DNA of 64,000 bases from Sphingobacteriia bacterium (GCA_017304675.1 JAFKLS010000018.1:372001-436000), one strand, 5' to 3'; positions 43,006 to 52,209 are shown, counted from the first letter of the stretch. The notes: generated by a model not told the origin, from the sequence alone. Made by a program: numbers and translations.

Positions 43006-43440
43006 TTACCTGTGGTTTTTAATTTGATGTTCTGCCCTGTGTATAGGATGCTTTACACCATCTTGTTTTAAATCTTTTGCATCCTTATGAATGTCTCTCT
43101 TATCTGCATTAATATCTTTTTTATCGGCATTCAGGTCTTTCCTATCGTTCTGCATATCTTTTTTCAGCCCTTTAATTTCAGCAGAAGTAGCACTCGCTCC
43201 GGCCTTATTGCCGTTAGCAAGTTCTGCTTTTCTTTTAGCCTCCAAATCTTTTAATTGTGTTTTATCAGTGGCCAGGTCTTTTTTATCAGACTTGATATCC
43301 TTCCTGTCGGCATTTTTGTCCCTGATATCCTTACGAAGATCTTTCATGTCAGATTTCACATCACTAGATGTGGTGGTAGTTTGTGCATTTACGGCTGCAT
43401 AAGTGCTAACCGCAATAAAAAGCATAAGTAATTTTTTCAT
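43006..43440 (-). CDS. Secreted heptad-repeat protein rich in Lys/Asp
   Basis: 144 residues with a signal peptide (LLMLFIAVSTYAAVNAQ). The rest is almost entirely charged, with seven-residue repeats such as KKDMQND, RKDLNAD, KKDINAD, KRDIHKD and AKDLKQD, broken by a Gly/Ala/Ser linker near the middle. A repeated D/K-x-K-D-hydrophobic pattern predicts an extended coiled coil in the periplasm. Function unknown. It ends close to the glycosylase terminator and is separate from the sigma operon. Confidence 0.7.
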   Translation of the reverse strand: MKKLLMLFIAVSTYAAVNAQTTTTSSDVKSDMKDLRKDIRDKNADRKDIKSDKKDLATDKTQLKDLEAKRKAELANGNKAGASATSAEIKGLKKDMQNDRKDLNADKKDINADKRDIHKDAKDLKQDGVKHPIHRAEHQIKNHR

Positions 43441-43611
43441 GGCTTTGTTTTTACAATTTTTGAGAAAAATTTACAAGTATGATGTATTGTGAAAAGAAAA
43501 GTTTAAGTACTTGAGCTAGTTATTTTATTTTTAACAAACGAATAAGGTATAGCCACCCTTTAATTAAACTTTTTAACCTGAAATTTATCAGATAAAAACT
43601 AACTTACCTGC

Positions 43612-44160
43612 ATGCATACTGACGACAAAGACTTGTTGTTTGAATTTAGACAACCTGCCACCAAGGAGCAAGCTTTTACCAAGATTATAAAAAAATACCA
43701 AGAAAAACTTTACTGGCATATAAGAAGAATGGTGATTGAACATGAAGATGCAGATGATGTGCTGCAAAACGTTTTTATAAAGATGTGGAAAGGGCTTGAC
43801 AATTTTAGAGAAGACAGCAGGTTATATACCTGGCTTTACAGGATTGCCACTAACGAGTGCCTCACATTTATGGATCAGCAAAAAAGAAAAACGGCAGCTA
43901 TTAGTTTATCGGATACAGAAGAAGCCCTAAGTAACAAGATAAAGGCAGATGAAAATTTTGATGCGCAGAAACTGGAATGGAAACTGCAATTGGCCATACA
44001 ACAACTTCCGGAAAAACAAAGGATAGTATTTAATCTCAGGTATTATGATGAAATGCCTTACGAGGAAATGAGCCGGATTTTAGAAACCAGTGAAGGTGCT
44101 TTAAAAGCCAGCTATCATCATGCAGCTAAAAAAATTGAGGAATTTATAAGGAATAATTAA
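43612..44160 (+). CDS. RNA polymerase sigma factor, ECF type
   Basis: 182 residues. Region 2 is at about 18-88 (FTKIIKKYQEKLYWHIRR, EDADDVLQNVFIKMWKGLDN, RLYTWLYRIATNECL) and region 4 at about 120-178 (LPEKQRIVFNLRYYDEMPYE, then GALKASYHHAAKKIEEF). This is the extracytoplasmic-function group. It heads a three-gene row with an anti-sigma-like membrane protein and an LTXXQ-like periplasmic protein. The signal and target promoters are unknown. Confidence 0.92.
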   Translation: MHTDDKDLLFEFRQPATKEQAFTKIIKKYQEKLYWHIRRMVIEHEDADDVLQNVFIKMWKGLDNFREDSRLYTWLYRIATNECLTFMDQQKRKTAAISLSDTEEALSNKIKADENFDAQKLEWKLQLAIQQLPEKQRIVFNLRYYDEMPYEEMSRILETSEGALKASYHHAAKKIEEFIRNN

Positions 44161-44205
44161 AAAAGGATTAAACTTTGCAACCCTCTGCAAGTCCAACAAA
44201 ACGTA

Positions 44206-44898
44206 ATGAGCAACAGCAAAGAAATATTAGTTGAAATTCAAGAAGTTGCACCTGTGCTTGCAGGCCTTCAGCAAAAGACCACCTACCAGGCCCCGAAAGA
44301 TTATTTTAATACCCTTTCAGAAAAAATTTTGGAAAATATCGGAAGCGGATTACCTACAATAAAAAACCCGTTCTCTGTTCCCGACAACTATTTTCAATCC
44401 CTTAACATAAATGTTTTTCAAAAGATCAGGCAGGAAGAAGTAAAAGAAGAGTTGTTAAAGATAGCCCCGCTTCTTGCAACAATTCCTAAAACAAATGTGT
44501 TTACGGTTCCGTCACATTATTTTCAAAACCTGTTCTTTAAAAAGCCTGTTGCTGCCCCTGTATTCAACATTAAAAAAATCAGCCGTGTTATTAATTATGC
44601 AGCGGCGGCTGTTGTTGCGGGCATTTTGGTTACCGGCATTTTCATTGTTCGCCAGCCGGGTTCTTTTGACTTGAGTAAAGAAGCAAAAAAATATAGTGAT
44701 GAAGAGTTGAATCTGTACTTAAACAATTCAACCCAACAGCATTCAAGCCTTTCAGCCGATTATGGTTTGAATCTTTTAAATGAACCCGCTAACTTAAAAG
44801 AAAATTTAAAATTTTATAGCGATGAAGAATTGGAGCGGTTTCTTGAAGAAAACGGAAACATTGAAGATTCCAGTTCAAAATCAATAGGAGGTATATAG
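44206..44898 (+). CDS. Membrane protein, probable anti-sigma factor
   Basis: 230 residues with one membrane helix at about 127-147 (YAAAAVVAGILVTGIFIV). The cytosolic part has a thrice-repeated element: YQAPKDYFNTL, VPDNYFQSL and VPSHYFQNL, each followed by a helix. The C-terminal periplasmic part repeats YSDEELNLYL and YSDEELERFLEE. Its position after an ECF sigma gene and its topology suggest an anti-sigma role, but no ZAS motif is seen. Next gene starts 2 bp later. Confidence 0.7.
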   Translation: MSNSKEILVEIQEVAPVLAGLQQKTTYQAPKDYFNTLSEKILENIGSGLPTIKNPFSVPDNYFQSLNINVFQKIRQEEVKEELLKIAPLLATIPKTNVFTVPSHYFQNLFFKKPVAAPVFNIKKISRVINYAAAAVVAGILVTGIFIVRQPGSFDLSKEAKKYSDEELNLYLNNSTQQHSSLSADYGLNLLNEPANLKENLKFYSDEELERFLEENGNIEDSSSKSIGGI

Positions 44899-44900
44899 GT

Positions 44901-45305
44901 ATGAAAAAAATATTGGCAATCGTATTCAGTGTTGCTATTGTTGCAGTAACAGCAGCGCAGGCTCCACAAAACAATCCTGCAGTATTAGGCAATTTGCAAG
45001 GTTTGAAGATAGCATATATAACCAAGCACCTTAATCTTAGTTCGGATGAGGCGCAAAAATTCTGGCCTATCTATTATAACTACTCCGATGAGCTTAGAGA
45101 TGTACGAAATAAAAACAAAGACAATGCTATTGCTTTAGACGAAAGCACTTTAGAAGTGAAAAAAAGATATTATGTAGAGCTTAAAAAAGTGTTGGGTGCC
45201 GACGAAAGGGTTAATAAGGTTTTTCTCATAGAAAGAGATTTTGCTGCCGAGGTAAAAAAGGAATTGGAAAAACGGCAACAATTAAAGAAGCAACAGCCTA
45301 AATAA
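44901..45305 (+). CDS. Periplasmic Spy/LTXXQ-like helical protein
   Basis: 134 residues. A signal peptide (ILAIVFSVAIVAVTAAQA) precedes a helical region with KIAYITKHLNLSSDEAQKFW, YYVELKKVLGADERVNKVF and a basic coiled tail. The spacing of the hydrophobic/acidic helix resembles Spy/CpxP-like envelope stress proteins (LTxxQ family), though the motif is not exact. It ends the sigma operon, as a sensor or target in the periplasm. A terminator follows. Confidence 0.7.
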   Translation: MKKILAIVFSVAIVAVTAAQAPQNNPAVLGNLQGLKIAYITKHLNLSSDEAQKFWPIYYNYSDELRDVRNKNKDNAIALDESTLEVKKRYYVELKKVLGADERVNKVFLIERDFAAEVKKELEKRQQLKKQQPK

Positions 45306-45315
45306 AAAAAGATAC

Positions 45316-46059
45316 TTAGCCCCCGTAATATACGGGGGTTTTTATATCGTGATAGAACAGGAATTTCCATTTTTCTTCGTTGCCCTGCAACCACCATTGT
45401 TGCCTTAACAACATACACTTTTTACCATCGTAATCATATTTGGCAATAAACTTACTTTTCATCTGTTGCAACTGAGGAGCATCGTCTGCTCCGAAAAAAA
45501 CGATCTCATCATTTTCGCGAATCCAAAATACCTGATGAAAAGGGCTGTGTGCAGCAGTTACATGATAATGAATATATTCATCAATCACACCATCTCCGTT
45601 TAGCCAAATAACTTGCTTATTATCATGTAAAACAGATATTTCTTCGGGCATGTAAGAAGGAAACCCTTTGTCCATTGCAAATGCAAACTCCTGCTGCTGC
45701 ACATAAAATACAGCATTGGGGAATGCCAGTTTATAATTTCCCAGTCTGTCTCGCTTACTGATACCACCGGCATGATCTTTATGCAAATGGCTCATCAGCA
45801 CTTTAGAAACCTGTTCTGGCAAAATACCTGTTGCCTTAAGGTTTTGGTGAATCTGCAATTCTCCGTTAACTGAAAACCCCAAACCCGCATCTATTAATAA
45901 AATATCTTTATTTGTTATAACTACAAAAGGTTGCACTTCTACCAGCAAACTTCCAACAGGCCTTTCGTTCAAAATATCTTTTGATGTATCAAAGGGAACA
46001 AATATTTTGGTTTTATCTATTGTGAATGTTCCTTCAGATAATGGGATGATCTTCATCAT
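45316..46059 (-). CDS. Metallo-beta-lactamase-fold hydrolase
   Basis: 247 residues. The zinc motif H91-x-H93-x-D95-H96 in SHLHKDHAGG is intact, with VTAAHSPFHQVFW and FFGADDAPQL as later ligands; DAGLGF precedes. The fold is that of MBL hydrolases such as lactonases or glyoxalase II; the substrate is unknown. Two Met codons at the start are possible. The last five codons overlap a terminator hairpin used by the convergent sigma operon. rodA lies 51 bp upstream on the same strand. Confidence 0.88.
   Translation of the reverse strand: MMKIIPLSEGTFTIDKTKIFVPFDTSKDILNERPVGSLLVEVQPFVVITNKDILLIDAGLGFSVNGELQIHQNLKATGILPEQVSKVLMSHLHKDHAGGISKRDRLGNYKLAFPNAVFYVQQQEFAFAMDKGFPSYMPEEISVLHDNKQVIWLNGDGVIDEYIHYHVTAAHSPFHQVFWIRENDEIVFFGADDAPQLQQMKSKFIAKYDYDGKKCMLLRQQWWLQGNEEKWKFLFYHDIKTPVYYGG
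45320..45338. terminator. Terminator after the sigma operon, overlapping the MBL gene end
   Basis: CCCCCGTA and TACGGGGG pair perfectly around ATA, followed by TTTTTAT on the plus strand. The hairpin lies inside the last codons of the convergent MBL-fold gene (ending Y-Y-G-G-stop), so one sequence is both terminator and coding. Confidence 0.85.
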
Positions 46060-46110
46060 ACAAAATTGATAGTAAAAATGGAAGCGGGGAAACAGTTGTA
46101 AAAAAATTTC

Positions 46111-47445
46111 TTATCTCAACACCATCTGTCTGTCTGCATCCAATCTTATCAGGATAAAAATCAGAACCGTAAATGTGAGCAAAGAAGAACCACCGTAGCT
46201 AATTAATGGAAGTGGAATACCAATAATCGGGAATAAACCAATGGTCATACAAACATTCACCGTAATATGAAAGAATAAGATACTTGCAACACTATAAGCA
46301 TATACGCGGCTAAATGTACTTCTTTGCCTTTCTGCAATTTTTACAATTCTGAAAAGCAGGAAAAGATATACTGCCAAAAAGGAGACACAGCCAATAAAGC
46401 CAAAAGCTTCTCCCCAGGAAGTGAATATAAAATCGGTAGGCTGTGCAGGAACATATTTACCTCTTGTTTGGGTTCCTTTTAAAAATCCTTTACCAAGTAA
46501 CCCTCCTGATCCAATAGCTATTTTGCTTTGCCGCACATTATAATCGTCAGGCTTTTTTACAGGCTTATCGGGCCTTTTTCCTTTATGACGGTTCAATTCA
46601 CAATCATAATCCTTACCAACCATGCTATAAATACGGGTACTCTGGTAACATTGAAAAACATTATTGAAAATATAAGGAACCGCAAATCGCTGCACTCCCA
46701 CACAAACAAACCATACAGCAACAATAATAGTTAAGATAGATTTTTGCTTTTTAATCTGCTTTCGTAAAAAATAAATTGTAAGCACGGCAATAACGGTTAA
46801 AATTATGGCAAGCACATTTGGCTCTACTACCAATGTAGCCACCACGAGCACGCCAAAAGAAATACCTACAATAAGTAATCCGGGAGGCAGGCCTTCCCTG
46901 TACATTACAATAAAAAAAGAAAAATATACCAATGCCAGGCCTGTCTCATTCTGCAAGATAGAGAGTGCTGCAGGTGCCAATGCTATTATACCGCCAATTA
47001 CCTGTGATTTTACTTTAGAGAAATCTGTTTCCTGCCTCGATAAATATTTTGCCAGGGCAAGGGCCGTAAAAATTTTACACAGCTCTGCCGGTTGTAAGTT
47101 AAAGCCTCCTCCCAATGGTATCCAGCTTTTAGAGCCATTAATGTTTTTTCCTATTACAAAAGTTGCCAACATTAGCACTATGCCAAAAGCATATAATAAG
47201 TTGGCGAATGCAGTAAACAATTTACTATCTGCCAGCAAAATAAACGATGCTGCTATAAAACAAACACCCGCAAAAATCACCTGTTTGCTGTAACTGGTTT
47301 TACCGCTTAAAAAAGAGCCAAGCCAATCTATGCCTGTTTTATACTCAGCCATAAAAATGCACAACACCCCAATGGCCAGCAACAATGCATAAAGCCACAC
47401 CACAAGCCAATCTATACCTTGCGATACATTATTATTTCTACTCAT
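46111..47445 (-). CDS. rodA: Peptidoglycan polymerase RodA
   Basis: 444 residues of the SEDS family with about ten membrane segments. NGSKSWIPLGGGFNLQPAEL and the C-terminal IGIPLPLISYGGSSLLT are diagnostic, together with GSGGLLGKGFLKGTQ and PTDFIFTSWGEAFGF. RodA polymerises glycan strands during side-wall growth, with PBP2. It overlaps the mrdA stop by 4 bp, confirming co-translation. The segment between 220 and 300 is a longer periplasmic loop. Confidence 0.95.
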   Translation of the reverse strand: MSRNNNVSQGIDWLVVWLYALLLAIGVLCIFMAEYKTGIDWLGSFLSGKTSYSKQVIFAGVCFIAASFILLADSKLFTAFANLLYAFGIVLMLATFVIGKNINGSKSWIPLGGGFNLQPAELCKIFTALALAKYLSRQETDFSKVKSQVIGGIIALAPAALSILQNETGLALVYFSFFIVMYREGLPPGLLIVGISFGVLVVATLVVEPNVLAIILTVIAVLTIYFLRKQIKKQKSILTIIVAVWFVCVGVQRFAVPYIFNNVFQCYQSTRIYSMVGKDYDCELNRHKGKRPDKPVKKPDDYNVRQSKIAIGSGGLLGKGFLKGTQTRGKYVPAQPTDFIFTSWGEAFGFIGCVSFLAVYLFLLFRIVKIAERQRSTFSRVYAYSVASILFFHITVNVCMTIGLFPIIGIPLPLISYGGSSLLTFTVLIFILIRLDADRQMVLR

Positions 47446-49511
47446 AAAATATTATGCCTTGTTTTTCTTTTCTTATCGTCGTTGATTAGTACTGCCACAT
47501 GTGCAACCGGTTTCTTTTTTGTAGAATCTTTTAATGGCCTTGGCTCCTGTTCAGGTTCTTCGTCATTATTCAGTTCAGAATTATCTTCAATTTTTTTCTG
47601 AATTTGCTGCATTTCTTTTACTTGCTTCAAAGAATCTCTTCTAGCCATTTCTGCTTTCATTTGTGCAGGTATAAGGTTTGTTTTGGAAATTTCCTCTGCC
47701 TTCTTTTTTCTTTCATCGCCAGCAATGGAATCACGTAAATATTTCTCAATCATCAGACTTGCAATAGGGGCTGCAGATTGTGCACCAAAACCTGCATTCT
47801 CACACATTACGGCAATAGCTATTCTTGGGTTATTGCGAGGTGCAAAAGCACCAAAAAAAGCGTGGTCTTTTTGCTTAATACCATGGCTATAGTTTTCAAC
47901 CGTTCCGGTTTTACCGCATACTACAATACCGGGCACTTGGGCAGCAGCACCTGTACCAAATTCCATTACGCCCTGCATGCCATCGTGCACTGCTTCATAC
48001 ACACTATCAGAAATAGTTTCCAGCGCATGATGTTTTACTTTATACTGCTCTAACAATTCATATTCATCGCCACCTTCAATACTGTCTACCAAATGAGGGG
48101 TGTAGTACCAACCTTTATTGGCAATGGTTGCCATTACATTGGCCAATTGCACCAATGTTGTATTAACTTCTCCCTGGCCAATGGCATTGGATATAATGGT
48201 ACATGAATTAAACTTTCCATACCTTTTTTGATAAAACTGCGAGGTAGGTATATTTCCTTTTTTCTCTGAAGGAAGGTCTACCCCAAGGCGATCTCCCAAA
48301 CCAAAAGAATATGCATATTTATTAAAGATCCTTAGAGCGCTGTCGGCAGTGCCATACCTGTTTTGATCAAGTATTCTTTTATATACAGTTGCAAAATAAG
48401 TGTTGTCGCTATGCGCAATGGCTGTTCGTAAAGTAAAGGTTCCTTTATCTAAACATTTGGGCTTGCCATTGCCGCAGCCAGGAAAAAATCCGGCACAACT
48501 TACAGAAGTGTGGGTGGTAATTACACCTTCTGTTAGTCCAACAATACCCACTACTGTTTTAAAGGTTGAACCGGGAGAATAATAAGTACCCAGGCCTCTG
48601 TTGTTTAAAGGTGTTCTGGGATCTACAAGCAGTTCTGCAAAATGTTTTCGGCGCTGGTTTCCGGTTAAATAATTGGGATCGTAAGTAGGAGCACTCACCA
48701 TACACAATATACCACCTGTTTTAGGATCGATAGCAACAATACTACCTACTTTATTTTGCATCAGTTTTTCTCCCAGTTGTTGTAATTCTACATCTACACT
48801 GGTGTAGAGATTTTTACCTGCAATGGCGGCAGTATCGTACATACCATTCTCATACGCTCCCTGTATCCTGCTCCTGTTATCTTTTATAAACCTCTGCACG
48901 CCCCGTTGCCCCATTAAAACTTTCTCGTAACTACGTTCAAGGCCTGTCATTCCTGCATAATCTCCCATTTCGTATCCCTCTTCTCTGTGTTTTCGCAAAA
49001 ATCCGGTATCTACTTCCGCTATATAACCTAATAAATTGGCTGCTATACTGTAAGGGTATGTTCTTGCTTTTCTCTCGCTCAAAACAAAACCGGGAAATTT
49101 ATACATGTTCTCATATAGCTTGGCATATAATTCAGGGGTAAGCAAAGGCTCAAATACACTTGGCCGAACTGCCGTATTCTTAAATACAATATCACGCATC
49201 CTTTTTCTATACTCTGCCGTATCAATACCCAGCAAATTGCATAATGCCAAAGTATCGGTACCTTTTGATTCTATAGGCGTTACGACCAGGTCGAACGAAA
49301 TAGTATTTTGTAGCAGGGCTTTGCCTTTCTTATCGAAAATAATTCCCCTGTCGGGATAAACCACTTTCCTGAAAATTGCATTACTTTCTGCAGCCATTTT
49401 ATATTTTGGAGAGAACAATTGTAAATGCACTAATTGTGCGGTAATTACAACAAATACCGCTGCAAATATGATTTGAATAACCCTACTACGACTTTGGTTA
49501 AATACAGACAT
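47442..49511 (-). CDS. mrdA: Penicillin-binding protein 2
   Basis: 689 residues. An N-terminal membrane anchor (VIQIIFAAVFVVITAQLVHL) leads into a pedestal domain with PDRGIIFDKKGKALLQNT, GLERSYEKVLMGQRGVQRF and a transpeptidase domain with SxxK in YYSPGSTFKTVVG (near 311), SxN in AHSDNTYFATV and KTG in VCGKTGTVENY. It crosslinks new glycan in the elongasome with RodA. The C-terminus (about 600-689) is a charged low-complexity tail, with 4 bp of overlap into rodA. Confidence 0.95.
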   Translation of the reverse strand: MSVFNQSRSRVIQIIFAAVFVVITAQLVHLQLFSPKYKMAAESNAIFRKVVYPDRGIIFDKKGKALLQNTISFDLVVTPIESKGTDTLALCNLLGIDTAEYRKRMRDIVFKNTAVRPSVFEPLLTPELYAKLYENMYKFPGFVLSERKARTYPYSIAANLLGYIAEVDTGFLRKHREEGYEMGDYAGMTGLERSYEKVLMGQRGVQRFIKDNRSRIQGAYENGMYDTAAIAGKNLYTSVDVELQQLGEKLMQNKVGSIVAIDPKTGGILCMVSAPTYDPNYLTGNQRRKHFAELLVDPRTPLNNRGLGTYYSPGSTFKTVVGIVGLTEGVITTHTSVSCAGFFPGCGNGKPKCLDKGTFTLRTAIAHSDNTYFATVYKRILDQNRYGTADSALRIFNKYAYSFGLGDRLGVDLPSEKKGNIPTSQFYQKRYGKFNSCTIISNAIGQGEVNTTLVQLANVMATIANKGWYYTPHLVDSIEGGDEYELLEQYKVKHHALETISDSVYEAVHDGMQGVMEFGTGAAAQVPGIVVCGKTGTVENYSHGIKQKDHAFFGAFAPRNNPRIAIAVMCENAGFGAQSAAPIASLMIEKYLRDSIAGDERKKKAEEISKTNLIPAQMKAEMARRDSLKQVKEMQQIQKKIEDNSELNNDEEPEQEPRPLKDSTKKKPVAHVAVLINDDKKRKTRHNIL

Positions 49512-49657
49512 ATAATGATTGAAAACAAGTGAGTTGCAAGTAGCAGTACAAAATTGCTGATTGGAACAATACAGAGTTACTTTATGAATATATTTTTTAT
49601 AAAAGGCTAATCTTTTTTTAACAATTCCGAAATGTTTCGTAATTAAATTTTTCCCTT

Positions 49658-49665
49658 TATATTTG
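49658..49665 (+). promoter_or_regulatory. -7 promoter element of the PDZ protein gene
   Basis: TATATTTG matches TAnnTTTG, 34 nt upstream of the ATG at 49700. The word TTTCGTAATTAAA occurs on both sides (49635-49647 and 49678-49690). Confidence 0.45.
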
Positions 49666-49699
49666 ATGTACTAAATTTTTCGTAATTAAAAAACACATT

Positions 49700-50653
49700 A
49701 TGCATACCAAATTTTTAGCAGCCGCAGCCCTTTCGTTTATCATTTGCGCCAACATTAAAGCACAAGATAAAGTGCCGCCTCCTCCCCCCCCATCAACACC
49801 GGGAAATAACCTGGAAGAACAAATCATTATTAGGAAAAAGGGGAATAAAAAAGAGAAGATGGATATTCTTATTGATGGAGATAAGATTACTTTAAACGGT
49901 AAGCCAATAGATCAATTGAACGATAAAGACATAGAAATTATAAAAGGTAATGCTGATGCCATAAGGTTACACAGAAAACTAATGGCCCCTGGTAGCCCTA
50001 TGATGCCGATGATGATAAAAAGCGATAAACCATTTTTGGGTGTTTCTATGGAAAAAGCAGAGAATGGGGTAAAAGTTACGGAAGTGTCTAAGGAGAGTGC
50101 TGCAGAGAAAGCAGGTATTAAAACCGGAGATATCATTACCAAGCTTGGCAATAATAAAATTATAACAGAAACAGACCTTCAAAAAGCAATTGCCACTTAT
50201 AAGCCGGGCGACGAAGTAAATATTACTTTTTTACGAAATGGCAAGGAACAGAAAGCTACTGCCAAACTTCAGGCTAATAATAGCACGGAAACAAAAATAT
50301 TCAGGTTTAACAATGATGATTTTAATTTTGATTTCGGGCCGCATTTTGAAGAAGATTTTATGGCAATGTCCAGAAAACCGAAACTTGGCTTAACCATACA
50401 GGATGTAGAAGAAGGAAGTGGTGTTAAAGTGATTGGTATTGATGAAAATTCTGTTGCAGCCAAATCAGGTTTACAAAAAGATGATGTGGTAACTAAAATA
50501 AACGATCAAGAGGTTAAGAACGTAGATGATCTCAGAGCTGCATTAAAAGATGTAAAGGAAGGAGACAGTTTTTCAATTGAATACAATAGAAAAGGAATTG
50601 CGGGCAAAACAAATATTAAATTCCCTAAAAAACTTAAAACAGCAAATTTATAA
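49700..50653 (+). CDS. Secreted protein with two PDZ domains
   Basis: 317 residues. A signal peptide (FLAAAALSFIICANIKAQ) and a Pro-rich stretch are followed by a hydrophobic-charged region and two PDZ domains at about 113-190 (KPFLGVSMEKAENGVKVTEV, AAEKAGIKTGDIITKLGN) and about 228-310 (PKLGLTIQDVEEGSGVKVIG, AAKSGLQKDDVVTKINDQEV). No protease domain precedes them, so it is not a complete DegP or CtpA. It may bind unfolded C-termini in the periplasm. Confidence 0.88.
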   Translation: MHTKFLAAAALSFIICANIKAQDKVPPPPPPSTPGNNLEEQIIIRKKGNKKEKMDILIDGDKITLNGKPIDQLNDKDIEIIKGNADAIRLHRKLMAPGSPMMPMMIKSDKPFLGVSMEKAENGVKVTEVSKESAAEKAGIKTGDIITKLGNNKIITETDLQKAIATYKPGDEVNITFLRNGKEQKATAKLQANNSTETKIFRFNNDDFNFDFGPHFEEDFMAMSRKPKLGLTIQDVEEGSGVKVIGIDENSVAAKSGLQKDDVVTKINDQEVKNVDDLRAALKDVKEGDSFSIEYNRKGIAGKTNIKFPKKLKTANL

Positions 50654-50675
50654 GAGGCGGTTTTATGGAAAATAA

Positions 50676-50710
50676 ACAAAGGGGTTGTACTAATTGTACA
50701 GCCCCTTTGT
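50676..50710 (+). terminator. Terminator between the PDZ gene and gatB
   Basis: ACAAAGGGGTTGTAC and GTACAGCCCCTTTGT pair over 15 bp with one G-T wobble around TAATT. The end is T-rich on the plus strand (TTTGTCTTG), so termination of the upstream gene is plausible. The gatB -7 element lies 30 bp further. Confidence 0.8.
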
Positions 50711-50740
50711 CTTGAAATCCCTGTTCTCGGTTAAATAAAA

Positions 50741-50748
50741 TACATTTG
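50741..50748 (+). promoter_or_regulatory. gatB -7 element with almost no leader
   Basis: TACATTTG followed by CC matches the -7 consensus and ends 5 nt before the gatB ATG at 50754. With transcription starting 6-8 nt past the element, the mRNA would begin at or just next to the start codon. Confidence 0.5.
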
Positions 50749-50753
50749 CCTTA

Positions 50754-52199
50754 ATGAGCGAGGCAAATAAATACGAAGCAGTTATTGGCTTAGAAGTACA
50801 TGCGCAATTATTAACGGCCAGTAAATTATTTTGTGGTGATAGTATCCGGTTTGGAGCATTACCCAATACGCATGTTAGCCCCATAACTTTGGCGCATCCT
50901 GGTACACTACCCAAAACCAATAAAAAAGCTGTTGAATATGCCATAAAAACGGGTATAGCCTGCCATTGCGAAATAGAGCGACAGAATTATTTTGCACGCA
51001 AGAATTACTTTTATGCCGATCTCCCAAAAGGTTACCAGATATCTCAGCATACAACCCCTATCTGTAAAGGCGGTTATATTACCATTCAAACTGCCAGCGG
51101 CAAAAAAAATATTCAGCTCAACAGAATACATATTGAAGAAGATGCGGGTAAAAGTATTCATGATATTTATGATGATACAACTTGCATTGATCTGAACAGG
51201 GCAGGAACACCGTTGATAGAAATTGTTACCGAACCCTGTATTGCATCGGGTGAAGAAGCATATCAATACATTTCGGAATTAAGGAAACTTGTTCGGTGGA
51301 TTGAGGTATGTGATGGCAACATGGAGGAAGGCAGTTTACGCTGCGATGCTAATATTTCCATCAGGCTAAAAGGTGAAACAACATTGGGAACAAAGGTTGA
51401 AGTAAAGAACCTGAATTCAATCCGCAATGTAAAAAAAGCCATAGAATATGAAATTGAGAGAATGATTGAAATTGTTGAACGTGGCGGAAAAATTATTCAA
51501 CAAACGAGAAGCTTCGATGCAGCTACAGATACCACTTTTGCTATAAGAGATAAAGAAGAAGCAAACGATTACAGGTATTTTGCCGACCCCGATTTAGCAC
51601 CTTTCCATTTAACGGAAGCGTATATTCAATCAATCCGGTCAACCATTCCTGCACTGCCGCAAACATTGAAAGAAGAGCTTATACAAGATTACCAGTTAAG
51701 CGATTACGATGCCTCTTTACTTTGCGACGACAAATTGATTGTTCAATTTTTTTTGTCGTCAGCCAAACTCAGCAATAATTATAAGGCCATTGCCAATTGG
51801 ATACTTGGCCCTATTAAACAATGGTTGAACGAGCATGGTACCGATTTTGAAACATTCCCTTTGTACCCCGCTACATTAACAAAACTGATTATGCTGATTG
51901 ATGATGGCAAAATAAATTTCTCCGTTGCATCTTCAAAGCTTTTGCCAACATTAATTAAAACAAACCAGGACCCATTGGAATTAGCACAGTCGTTGAATAT
52001 AATTCAGTCTGCCGATTCATCGGAAATAATGCATTGGGTGAACGAAGCAATTCTAAGCATGCCCGATAAAGTAAATGAATATAAAAAAGGAAAGAAAGGA
52101 TTAATAGGTTTATTTGTTGGAGAAGTTAAAAAAATAAGTAAAGGGAAAGCAGATCCTAAACGGGTGACAGAGTTGTTACAGGAAAAATTAAAACAATAA
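50754..52199 (+). CDS. gatB: Asp-tRNA(Asn)/Glu-tRNA(Gln) amidotransferase subunit B
   Basis: 481 residues. The family start YEAVIGLEVHAQLLTASKLF is followed by FARKNYFYADLPKGYQISQH, IEEDAGKSIHD, DLNRAGTPLIEIVTEP and the YRYFADPDLAPF core. The C-terminal YqeY-like tail (about 330-481) binds tRNA. GatB presents the misacylated tRNA to GatA for amidation. gatA is about 40 kb away. It is preceded by a terminator and a -7 element. Confidence 0.96.
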   Translation: MSEANKYEAVIGLEVHAQLLTASKLFCGDSIRFGALPNTHVSPITLAHPGTLPKTNKKAVEYAIKTGIACHCEIERQNYFARKNYFYADLPKGYQISQHTTPICKGGYITIQTASGKKNIQLNRIHIEEDAGKSIHDIYDDTTCIDLNRAGTPLIEIVTEPCIASGEEAYQYISELRKLVRWIEVCDGNMEEGSLRCDANISIRLKGETTLGTKVEVKNLNSIRNVKKAIEYEIERMIEIVERGGKIIQQTRSFDAATDTTFAIRDKEEANDYRYFADPDLAPFHLTEAYIQSIRSTIPALPQTLKEELIQDYQLSDYDASLLCDDKLIVQFFLSSAKLSNNYKAIANWILGPIKQWLNEHGTDFETFPLYPATLTKLIMLIDDGKINFSVASSKLLPTLIKTNQDPLELAQSLNIIQSADSSEIMHWVNEAILSMPDKVNEYKKGKKGLIGLFVGEVKKISKGKADPKRVTELLQEKLKQ

Positions 52200-52209
52200 A
52201 TAATATTAT

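Noticed and set aside
43091-43402. 103-codon plus-strand frame antisense to the heptad-repeat gene
   Set aside because: Arises from the regular codon pattern of the repeat; Ser/Leu/Phe-rich with no signal or motif.
46805-47293. 162-codon plus-strand frame inside rodA
   Set aside because: Antisense to the conserved SEDS motifs of rodA.
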